The notes under the pieces are model-generated. The model made no database searches, was not told the DNA's origin, and saw only the letters and a list, made by a program, of their open reading frames with translations. From an uncultured Eubacteriales bacterium (GTDB taxonomy: Bacteria > Bacillota > Clostridia > Christensenellales > CAG-138), in assembly GCA_900545265.1 (NCBI GenBank), contig UQYI01000001.1:62001-126000 (forward strand): a stretch of DNA of 64,000 bases, read 5' to 3'. Position numbers and translations under genes: made by a program. Below, piece by piece: positions 56,943 through 64,000 of the stretch (within the stretch, counting starts at the first letter, position 1; each line of letters starts with the position of its first letter).

Positions 56943-59048
56943 TTATTCTTCGGCGGTATCCGCCGTCTTTTCCTCGCTCTTTTTCCCACTGCGCAGGATA
57001 TACCCGCATTCTCTGTCCGGGCAGGCGATAAAGGGCCCGTTGCGGCCCATGCGCTGCACCAGAAGCTTGCCGCACTTGGGGCACTTTTTGTTTACCGGTT
57101 TATCCCAGCTTACAAAATCGCACTCCGGGTAGTGGCTGCACCCGTAAAACACCTTACCTTTTTTGGTGCGCCGTTTGATCAGCTCCCCGCCGCACTTGGG
57201 GCAGGGCACATCCAGCTTTTCCAGAATGGCCTTGGTACAGCGGCATTTGGGGAAGTTGGGGCAGGCCAGGAATTTGCCGAAGCGCCCGTCCTTGATGACC
57301 ATCATGGCGCCGCACAGATCGCAGGGCACATCGGACACGGGATCCTCCAGCTTGACCTTTTCTATGGTGCTTTCGGCCTTTTCCAGCGTCTTTTCAAAGG
57401 GGCCGTAAAAATCGGCAATGACCTTTTGCCACTGAGCCTTGCCTTCCTCTACCTGATCCAGCTTTTCTTCCATGCCGGCGGTAAAGGCCACGTCTACGAT
57501 GTCGGCAAAGTTTTCCTTCATGAGCCGGGTGACCACAAAGCCCAGCTCCGTAGGCATAAGGGTCTTCTTTTCCCGCAGGACATAGCCCCGGTCCACAATG
57601 GTGGAGATGGTGGGCGCATAGGTGGAGGGGCGGCCGATGCCCTTTTCTTCCAGCGCCTTTACCAGAGTAGCCTCCGTAAAGCGGGCGGGAGGCTGGGTAA
57701 AGTGCTGGCCGCAGTCTATCTTCCGGGGAATAAAGCTGTCGCCCGGCTCCATAAGGGGCAGCTGGCCCACGGTTTCCTGCTGATCGTCCCGGCCCTCGGT
57801 ATACACGGCCGTAAAGCCCGGGAACAGAGTGCGGTTTCCGTTGGCCCGGAACTGTGCCCGGCCGCAGTCGAAGGAAACGGAGGTGGCTTCATAGACCATG
57901 TCCCCCATCTGACTGGCCAGGAAACGGTCGTAGATGAGCTTGTAAAGCTTGTATTCATCGTTGCTCAGATACGCCTTGAGCTCCTTGGGATCATTTTTCA
58001 GATCCGTGGGTCGGATGGCCTCGTGGGCGTCCTGTGCCTCCTTGCGGCCCTTATACACATTGGGCGTTTCCGGGAGATACTCCGGCCCGTAGTGGGTCAG
58101 AATATGCTCTCTGGCGGCGTCCTGCGCCTCCTTGGCCACCCGAACGGAGTCCGTACGGATATAGGAGATCAGGCCAACAGGGCCTTTTTTGCCTATTTCC
58201 AGCCCCTCATAGAGCTTCTGGGCAATAAGCATGGTCTTTTTGGCAATAAAGTTCAGCTTTCTGGAGGCTTCCTGCTGCAAACTGGAGGTGGTAAAGGGCG
58301 GAGCCGCATGGCGCTTCTTTTCCGCCACCTTCCGTTCGGCTACCACAAAGGGCTTCCCTTCTATGGCCGCCAGCACGGCATCGGCCTCCTCCTTGCAGGT
58401 AAGCTCCTTTTTCCCGTCCATGGAATAGAATCTGGCTTCAAAGCCTTTTTTCTCCCCCAGGAGGGCGGTAATGACCCAGTATTCCTGGGGCACGAAGTCG
58501 TTGATCTCCTCCTCCCGGTCGCAGATGATCCGGGTGGCCACAGACTGCACCCGGCCTGCGGAAAGGCCCTTGCGCACCTTGGCCCAGAGGATGGGGCTGA
58601 TCTTATAGCCCACCAGCCTGTCCAGCACCCGACGGGCCTGCTGGGCATCCACCAGATCCATATTGATGGAGCGAACCTTCTTCAAAGAGCCTTTTACGGC
58701 GGCGGAGGTGATCTCGTTAAACTCAATGCGGCACTTGCTGCCGGGATCCAGCTTCAGTATCTCCGCCAGGTGCCAGGAGATAGCCTCCCCCTCCCGGTCG
58801 GGGTCGGTAGCCAGATAGATGGTCTTGGCCTCTTTGGCTTCCCTGCGGATGTTCTCCAGCACATCGCCTCTGCCCCGAAGGGTAATATACTTGGGGGCAA
58901 ACCCATGCTCCACATCCACCCCCAGCTGGCTTTTGGGCAGATCCCGAATGTGGCCGTTGCTGGCGATGACTTTATACTTGCTCCCCAGATATTTGCCGAT
59001 GGTCTTGGCCTTGGCCGGGGACTCTACTATTACTAACGCTTCTGCCAT
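56943..59048 (-). CDS. topA: DNA topoisomerase I
   Basis: TopA relaxes negatively supercoiled DNA by single-strand passage. The Toprim domain begins ALVIVESPAKAKTIGKYLG, with ATDPDREGEAISWH; the active-site Tyr region is GRPSTYAPTISTIVDRGYV. The C-terminus carries three four-Cys zinc modules (CDLCG..CPNFPKC, CPKCG..CSHYPEC and CPKCG..CPDREC). Length of 701 residues is normal. Flanked by dprA and trmFO in the usual order. Confidence 0.98.
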   Translation of the reverse strand: MAEALVIVESPAKAKTIGKYLGSKYKVIASNGHIRDLPKSQLGVDVEHGFAPKYITLRGRGDVLENIRREAKEAKTIYLATDPDREGEAISWHLAEILKLDPGSKCRIEFNEITSAAVKGSLKKVRSINMDLVDAQQARRVLDRLVGYKISPILWAKVRKGLSAGRVQSVATRIICDREEEINDFVPQEYWVITALLGEKKGFEARFYSMDGKKELTCKEEADAVLAAIEGKPFVVAERKVAEKKRHAAPPFTTSSLQQEASRKLNFIAKKTMLIAQKLYEGLEIGKKGPVGLISYIRTDSVRVAKEAQDAAREHILTHYGPEYLPETPNVYKGRKEAQDAHEAIRPTDLKNDPKELKAYLSNDEYKLYKLIYDRFLASQMGDMVYEATSVSFDCGRAQFRANGNRTLFPGFTAVYTEGRDDQQETVGQLPLMEPGDSFIPRKIDCGQHFTQPPARFTEATLVKALEEKGIGRPSTYAPTISTIVDRGYVLREKKTLMPTELGFVVTRLMKENFADIVDVAFTAGMEEKLDQVEEGKAQWQKVIADFYGPFEKTLEKAESTIEKVKLEDPVSDVPCDLCGAMMVIKDGRFGKFLACPNFPKCRCTKAILEKLDVPCPKCGGELIKRRTKKGKVFYGCSHYPECDFVSWDKPVNKKCPKCGKLLVQRMGRNGPFIACPDRECGYILRSGKKSEEKTADTAEE

Positions 59049-59099
59049 ACAGTTACCTTCCGCATCCGGCAGGCGGATGCCTTCTTTGATTGATCTTCT

Positions 59100-60230
59100 T
59101 TAATACACCACCCGGGCGGACATGGGATCCAGCGCATACAGGCTGCCGGGCAGCTGCTTAATTATTCCCGAAAAAGTCATGGATGTCAAGGTGGAAATCA
59201 AATCCCCCACGTCGCAGTCCAGCCGGTCCAGCAGCTCGTCCTCGTTCTTTTCTCCCTGGCTCAGAGCCCGGTAGATATCCTTTTCCAAAGGCGTCAGATC
59301 CCGGAAGTTCACCGCCGGTACGGATTCTTCTCCGCTTTCCAGCCCAAACTCCTCCAGTATCTCCCCTACGGAAGTAATGAGCCTTGCCTCGCCCCGGCGG
59401 AGCATCCGGTTGGTGCCGCTGCTCATGGGATCCGTTATGCGGCCGGGCACGGCAAACACCTCCCTGCCCTGCTCCAGCGCCAGCCCTGCCGTAATGGAGG
59501 CGCCGCTCTTTTCTCCGGCTTCCACCACCACCACACCCTGACTCAGACCGCTGATGATCCGGTTCCGATAGGGAAAATGATGGCCCAGCGGCGGCGTTTT
59601 GGGCATAAATTCCGTAAACAGGCAGCCCCGGGCGGCTACGGCCTCATAAAGCCGCTCGTTGCCCTTGGGATAGACCACGTCGATGCCGCAGCCCAGCACC
59701 CCGATGACGGGATGCTCTGCCTCCTTGCACTCCAGCGCCCCCAGAGCGCCGTAAGCGTCTATACCCGTGGCCAGCCCCGTAACCACCGTGGCCCCGGACT
59801 GCGCCAGTTCCCGGCCGAACTGCCGGGCGGTATCCCGGCCGTAATCCGTACAGCGGCGGGTGCCCACCAGCGCTACGGGCAGGGGCGGATCCCCCTCCCA
59901 GTGGCCCCGGTAAAAAAGCACCGGCGGCGGATCGGATATCTCCTTGAGCAGAGAGGGATAGGCATAGGCGTCCACCGTCAGAATGCCCACGCCCTTTTTA
60001 TCCATCCAGCCGCAGTAACGGTCCATGAAGCCGTCCCGGGAGGCGTCCTTCAGCCGCTGCCGGGTCTCTTCCTTCATATTGGGAGGAAAGCGGGAAAAAT
60101 CCCCCTTTTTCACATCTTCCAGAGCCTCCTCCAGATAAAAATATGTCTCTCTTATCCGGGCAAAGAGCTTATAATGCAGCTCCGTTCCGTAATGGAGCCA
60201 GAGGATCAGCCTGTCCTGGGCGTCGATCAT
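59100..60230 (-). CDS. dprA: DNA processing protein DprA
   Basis: DprA binds single-stranded DNA and loads RecA during natural transformation. The Rossmann-like core is visible: VALVGTRRCTDYGRDTARQFG, SGATVVTGLATGIDAYGALGALE, GVLGCGIDVVYPKGNERLYE and GSLSEF-like FTEFMPKTPPLGHHFPYRNRIISGLS. A C-terminal winged-helix domain ends the protein. Length is 376 residues. With comM upstream, the cell may be competent, but other competence genes are outside the window. Confidence 0.97.
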   Translation of the reverse strand: MIDAQDRLILWLHYGTELHYKLFARIRETYFYLEEALEDVKKGDFSRFPPNMKEETRQRLKDASRDGFMDRYCGWMDKKGVGILTVDAYAYPSLLKEISDPPPVLFYRGHWEGDPPLPVALVGTRRCTDYGRDTARQFGRELAQSGATVVTGLATGIDAYGALGALECKEAEHPVIGVLGCGIDVVYPKGNERLYEAVAARGCLFTEFMPKTPPLGHHFPYRNRIISGLSQGVVVVEAGEKSGASITAGLALEQGREVFAVPGRITDPMSSGTNRMLRRGEARLITSVGEILEEFGLESGEESVPAVNFRDLTPLEKDIYRALSQGEKNEDELLDRLDCDVGDLISTLTSMTFSGIIKQLPGSLYALDPMSARVVY

Positions 60231-60260
60231 AAGGGGTCTCCCTTCCTGTGAGCTTAAAGG

Positions 60261-61781
60261 TTATAAAGTCTCCTCCTGCAGCAACGGCAGGGAACGGTAG
60301 CGGATGGCTTCGGAAAGATGCCGGGGTTCTATCTGCTCCCTGCCCTCCAGGTCTGCAATGGTCCTTGCTACCTTGCGGATGCGCTGGTAGCCCCGGGCGG
60401 AAAGATGCATCCGGGTGAACACCTGCTGCAGCAGGCTCCTGCACTCCGGGCTCAGGGGACAATAGGTTTCCAGCTGGCGCACGTTCATCTGGGCGTTCAT
60501 GTGGATGCTCTCTTCCTTAAAGCGCTCCCGCTGCCGCTGCCGGGCCAGATTGACCCGCTGGCGGATCACGGCGGAGCATTCTCCCCGCTGCTTTTGAGAG
60601 AGCTCTTCCAGCGGCACCTCATGCATCTCCATCTGGATATCGATCCTGTCCAGCAAAGGGCCGCTGAGCCGCTTTACATACCGCTGTATCTGCACGGGGG
60701 TGCAGGTGCAGCGCCGCTGCCTGGAGCCCCGGTTGCCGCAGGGGCAGGGATTCATGGCCGCCACCAGAATGAAAGCCGCCGGATAGGTGCTGCTGGCCAT
60801 GGCCCGGCTGACGGTAATGCACCCGTCCTCCAAAGGCTGGCGCAGGCTTTCCAGCACCGTGCGCTGAAACTCCGGGAACTCATCCAGAAACAGCACTCCC
60901 AGATGGGCCAGGCTGATCTCCCCGGGCTGGGCCTTTGTGCCCCCACCCACCAGAGCGGCGGCGGAAGCCCCGTGGTGAGGGGCCCGGAAGGGACGCTCCT
61001 TTACCAGCCCCCGGCGGCCGGTAAGGGAATGGATCTTGGTGATCTCCAAAGCTTCTTCAAAGGTGAGTTCCGGCAATATGGAGGGAATAGCCCGGGCCAG
61101 CATGGTCTTGCCGGAGCCGGGCGTGCCGCACAGCAGCAGGTTATGTCCCCCGGCCACGGCGATCTCCGCCGCCCGCTTGGCCGCCGCCTGCCCCCGTATA
61201 TCCGCAAAGTCTGAGGAATAGACCAGCTCCTCCCGGTCAAAACGGGTCATGGGCAGGGGTTGTATCTCCGCTGCGCCGCAAAGATAGTCCACCGCTTCCT
61301 GCAGGGAGCGGACAGGCAAGATCCGGACGCCCTCCACGCAGGCGGCTTCTTCCCCGTTCCCCGCCGGGACCAGAAAAGCCGTATATCCCCGGCTTCGTCC
61401 CTCTATGACCATGGGCAGCACGCCGTTCACCGGCCGCACATCCCCATTCAGCGCCAGTTCCCCCAGAATCACCGTTTCCCGCAGGGGCGGCTGCGGCACC
61501 AGACCGGAAGCCGCCAGCAGGCTCAGGGCAATGGGCAGATCATACAAAGAGCCTTCCTTGCGCACATCCGCCGGAGCCAGACTCACGGTGATATGGGCAA
61601 TGGGGTAGGGATAGCCGCTGTTCTTCACCGCGGCCCGGACCCGCTCCCGGGATTCCTTTACCACCGCATCGGGCAGGCCCACCGTTTCATAGGCCCCCAG
61701 ACCGGGGGAAATATCCGCCTCCACCTCCACGGGAAAACCGGATAAGCCGCTGAGTCCAAAGCTGATGGCCTGAGCCAGCAT
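60261..61781 (-). CDS. comM: YifB/ComM family Mg-chelatase-like AAA+ ATPase
   Basis: ComM is a branch-migration helicase used in transformation. The N-terminal domain begins MLAQAISFGLSGLSGFPVEVEADIS with ETVGLPDAVVKESRERVRAA, and Walker A is GTPGSGKT. Family motifs FRAPHHGASAAALVGGG, LFLDEFPEF, NPCPCG and RCTCTP are present. The C-terminal Mg_chelatase_C domain contains ARGYQRIRKVARTIADLEG. Length of 506 residues is standard. It is 30 bases upstream of dprA. Confidence 0.97.
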   Translation of the reverse strand: MLAQAISFGLSGLSGFPVEVEADISPGLGAYETVGLPDAVVKESRERVRAAVKNSGYPYPIAHITVSLAPADVRKEGSLYDLPIALSLLAASGLVPQPPLRETVILGELALNGDVRPVNGVLPMVIEGRSRGYTAFLVPAGNGEEAACVEGVRILPVRSLQEAVDYLCGAAEIQPLPMTRFDREELVYSSDFADIRGQAAAKRAAEIAVAGGHNLLLCGTPGSGKTMLARAIPSILPELTFEEALEITKIHSLTGRRGLVKERPFRAPHHGASAAALVGGGTKAQPGEISLAHLGVLFLDEFPEFQRTVLESLRQPLEDGCITVSRAMASSTYPAAFILVAAMNPCPCGNRGSRQRRCTCTPVQIQRYVKRLSGPLLDRIDIQMEMHEVPLEELSQKQRGECSAVIRQRVNLARQRQRERFKEESIHMNAQMNVRQLETYCPLSPECRSLLQQVFTRMHLSARGYQRIRKVARTIADLEGREQIEPRHLSEAIRYRSLPLLQEETL

Positions 61782-61823
61782 GGGCGCCTCCTTCCTTTTG
61801 CAGAAAATCCAGGGAAGCCGGGG

Positions 61824-63599
61824 TTATACCCAGCCGTAGTACAGATAGCCCGTAGGCAGCACGTTTTCCAGAAAGCTGGCGTACCACATGGGGGTAGGCA
61901 GCCCGGAAATGGCGGGGTACATCAACAGGAAATACACAACGGCCAGCCCCAGCCACACCCACTTGACCATGCGCAGGCGGCTGTTCTGCCGCTCCAGATG
62001 GCAGAGAAGGTAGACCGTTGCCAGCAGGATAAAGGGCACCGTTGCAAAAAAGTGATACAGAAACACGCACCGGGACACCAGCACCCAGGGCAGATAATTG
62101 GCCAGCACCCCCACGAGCAGCACCGGCAGGGCGGGATCCTTTTTCAGTCGGCCCATGACCCACTCCAGCAGCAAACACACGGCCCCTACGGAACTGACCC
62201 ACCACACGGCAGGGTTGCCCGTGCTGGAAATGTTGGAGATCCATCCGTTGCCCCCGGATACAAAGAACCACACGCTCTTGGCGGTAAAGGGCCACTGATA
62301 CCAGGCGGACTGGCACATATGGGTGGCAGTGAGCTTGGAATGGTAATTGTACATGATCTTCTGGTAATACAACAGAGTATCCCAGGCCTCCTTCAGGCTG
62401 GTATCCCCTTCATACCGGTAGTAGGGGATATAAGAGGCAAAATAGATCCCTCCCGGCAGCGCCAGGAAGAACAGACAGCACCAGAGCACGGTCTTCCATG
62501 TCACGTTCCAGAAGCGCTTCAGCTGGGCCTGCTTTTTCTCCCCCGGCTCCAGACGCAGCGTCTGGTACAGAGCCGCCAGCACATGACCGAAGAACAGCAC
62601 CGCCAGACCGGCCCCCGCATAGCAGCCGATCCATTTGCTGGCCACCCCCAGCCCGAAGCTCAGGCCGCTGAGAGCCAGATACCGGAACTTTTCCTTCAGG
62701 GGCGTGGTCAGATAAGGCCTGCGGATATATTCATACATGAACAGGAACATCAGCAGGATAAAGAACACCCCGTATACGTCTATGGTGGCGATGCGGGTCT
62801 GGGTAAAGTGCATACATTCAAAGGCCCACAACCCGGCCGCCAGCAGGGCATAATCCGTCCGCCGGAGCATCCGCTTGGCAAACACATACAGGATGGGCAC
62901 CATGGCAATGCCGAACAGCGTCCCCATGATCCGCCAGCCGAAGGGATTCATGCCGAATATCAGTATGCCAAGGGCAATGATAAGCTTGCCCAGCGGCGGG
63001 TGGGTCCATTCGTATACGGACATGTTGTGGATGTGCTCATAGGCCGTCCGGGCATGGTAGATCTCGTCAAAGATCATTCCGTTGTAATAGCCGGGCTGGT
63101 CGGGCACGGTGCTCTGTTCATCCACCAGAGCCGCTCCCTCTGCCGAAGCCGTGACCGGGAGCAGGTTGCCCGCCTCATCAAAGAAGGCGATCTCGTTGAC
63201 GGCCACCTCTCCTTCCGCCTCTACCGTAAGCGTATCGGACACAGGCAGATCCACCGTCTCCTTATGCCACTTGAACATATCCCCCTGATCCTGGGTGTAG
63301 GTCCAGCTCTCCCCTTCTTCGTTGGTAAAGGTCAAAGAACCTGTGGCAATGTTCCCGTTGCACCAGGCTTCGGCCAGGGTGACGGGGGCGTCAAAGGTCA
63401 GGGTAAAGGTATCCCCCGTATCCCCGTAATACACGCTTTCGGGGAAGTTCAGGGTGCCCAGATTCAAAAGGGCAATGAGCCCGTACAGCAGCGTCAGTAC
63501 CAGCAGGCAGATCCGGTCCGCCCGGACCAGCTTTTCGCTGGCATGGGTCTCAAAGGGATTGAGGGATTCCGCCGGCCGCAGGGTATTCTTTTTGCTCAT
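61824..63599 (-). CDS. PMT-like lipid-carrier-dependent glycosyltransferase (GT39) with inserted beta domain
   Basis: A polytopic protein of 591 residues with about 10-11 membrane segments. MIFDEIYHARTAYEHIHNMSVYEWTHPPLGKLII carries the catalytic Asp-Glu region of protein O-mannosyltransferase (GT39) enzymes. C-terminal NYLPWVLVSRCVFLYHFFATVPF is also typical. Between the first helix (~29-47) and the DEIYH motif lies an insert of about 115 residues, beta-rich and predicted extracytoplasmic (YYGDTGDTFTLTFDAPVTL...VNEIAFFDEAGNLLPV), resembling a galactose-binding or discoidin-like sandwich. The start overlaps the upstream gene stop (ATGA). It probably glycosylates exported proteins or polymers. 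Confidence 0.9.
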   Translation of the reverse strand: MSKKNTLRPAESLNPFETHASEKLVRADRICLLVLTLLYGLIALLNLGTLNFPESVYYGDTGDTFTLTFDAPVTLAEAWCNGNIATGSLTFTNEEGESWTYTQDQGDMFKWHKETVDLPVSDTLTVEAEGEVAVNEIAFFDEAGNLLPVTASAEGAALVDEQSTVPDQPGYYNGMIFDEIYHARTAYEHIHNMSVYEWTHPPLGKLIIALGILIFGMNPFGWRIMGTLFGIAMVPILYVFAKRMLRRTDYALLAAGLWAFECMHFTQTRIATIDVYGVFFILLMFLFMYEYIRRPYLTTPLKEKFRYLALSGLSFGLGVASKWIGCYAGAGLAVLFFGHVLAALYQTLRLEPGEKKQAQLKRFWNVTWKTVLWCCLFFLALPGGIYFASYIPYYRYEGDTSLKEAWDTLLYYQKIMYNYHSKLTATHMCQSAWYQWPFTAKSVWFFVSGGNGWISNISSTGNPAVWWVSSVGAVCLLLEWVMGRLKKDPALPVLLVGVLANYLPWVLVSRCVFLYHFFATVPFILLATVYLLCHLERQNSRLRMVKWVWLGLAVVYFLLMYPAISGLPTPMWYASFLENVLPTGYLYYGWV

Positions 63600-64000
63600 T
63601 TTTGCAGCGCCTCCTCCAGCTTCCGGTTCCAGTCCCGGCTTTCATAAAAGGGGATCCCCTTCTTTTCCGGCCGGATATGAAAGAGCACATCCAGCGTCAG
63701 ATACACAAAGTATACGCATACCCCCACCTCGCAAAGGGCGCACAGCCGCAGCGTGGCCGTATGCTCCACAGACCCCCTGACAATGCTCATGGCGGCCTTG
63801 CTGACCACATACATGGCGGTCATTTCATTCAGGAAGGTGGTGCAGGTAAACAGAGCCATGACCGCCAGCAGCCGCTTATCCCCATAGGCGGCATAGGCAA
63901 AGAGCAGCAGCACCAGCACCGGCACCACATACCGCTCATGCATATAATGGCCGAAGGTGAAGATCAACGCCATGACCAGCGCGGCGATCAGATACAGAGC
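63596..64000 (-). CDS. GT-C type membrane glycosyltransferase, C-terminal part
   Basis: The frame remains open to the end of the window, so the gene starts beyond 64000. The visible 134 residues contain hydrophobic helices and the segment HYMHERYVVPVLVLLLFAY, which resembles the last periplasmic loop (MHERY) of polyprenol-linked GT-C mannosyl/glucosyltransferases. The C-terminus overlaps the PMT-like gene by four bases, indicating coupling of two glycosyltransferases. Exact family cannot be fixed without the N-terminus. Confidence 0.78.
   Translation of the reverse strand, partial: ALYLIAALVMALIFTFGHYMHERYVVPVLVLLLFAYAAYGDKRLLAVMALFTCTTFLNEMTAMYVVSKAAMSIVRGSVEHTATLRLCALCEVGVCVYFVYLTLDVLFHIRPEKKGIPFYESRDWNRKLEEALQK

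Overview
The window is a GC-rich chromosomal segment of a Bacillota bacterium, most likely a spore-forming gut member of the class Clostridia. The evidence is a tig-clpP-clpX block, an uninterrupted sigma-K gene with a pro-sequence, a SleB-type hydrolase, a CotH-type kinase, a class B sortase with its surface substrate, a CIRCE operator and RNase J. No rRNA, tRNA, CRISPR array, prophage or insertion sequence was recognised. The species cannot be named from the sequence alone.

Layout. 0-8.3 kb: end of a permease, rph, the minus-strand tig-clpP-clpX cluster, and a plus-strand lipid-kinase operon with two membrane proteins. 8.3-14 kb: an aminotransferase, malQ and psuG divergent around a small dyad, and a flavoprotein. 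14.6-23.4 kb: cell envelope and stress genes (NlpC/P60 hydrolase, mreC-mreD-class B PBP, CIRCE-controlled hsp20, YuiD-like membrane protein, orphan ABC permease). 23.7-28.3 kb: glgP, a MraY-like transferase and a TIKI/EreA-like lipoprotein. 28.5-37.6 kb: secreted and surface functions (CotH kinase with lamin-tail-like domains, nitroreductase, YgjP-type metalloprotein, secreted Cys/His protein, class B sortase, QPKTG surface protein). 37.8-49.2 kb: nitrogen and amino acid metabolism (argF, a shortened TIGR00300-type ornithine cyclodeaminase homologue, a PG-binding protein, and a tight six-gene operon ygeY-ygeW-PLP enzyme-ThrC-like-serC-serA). 49.2-50.8 kb: a gene-poor patch with a DJ-1/PfpI homologue. 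50.8-64 kb: a compact minus-strand block (GT-C, PMT-like, comM, dprA, topA, trmFO, sleB-like, rnj, ylbF, mltG, sigK).

The most unusual content is a family of 13 intergenic repeats between 0.5 and 41.6 kb. Each core is about 80-92 bp and can fold into an exact four-way junction: a closing stem of 8-11 bp enclosing three consecutive hairpins. There are two sequence types, A (9 copies) and B (4 copies), with the same architecture and unrelated arm sequences. Paired positions change together between copies, loops vary freely, and copies occur in both orientations. I do not recognise this family. It could be a non-autonomous mobile element, a structured RNA or a chromosome-organising palindrome.

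The second candidate system is the ygeY-ygeW operon. It joins two genes known from anaerobic purine/diaminopropionate-type clusters to two fold-type-II PLP enzymes and to two serine-biosynthesis genes. All predictions rest on reading motifs and context; no database search was possible.
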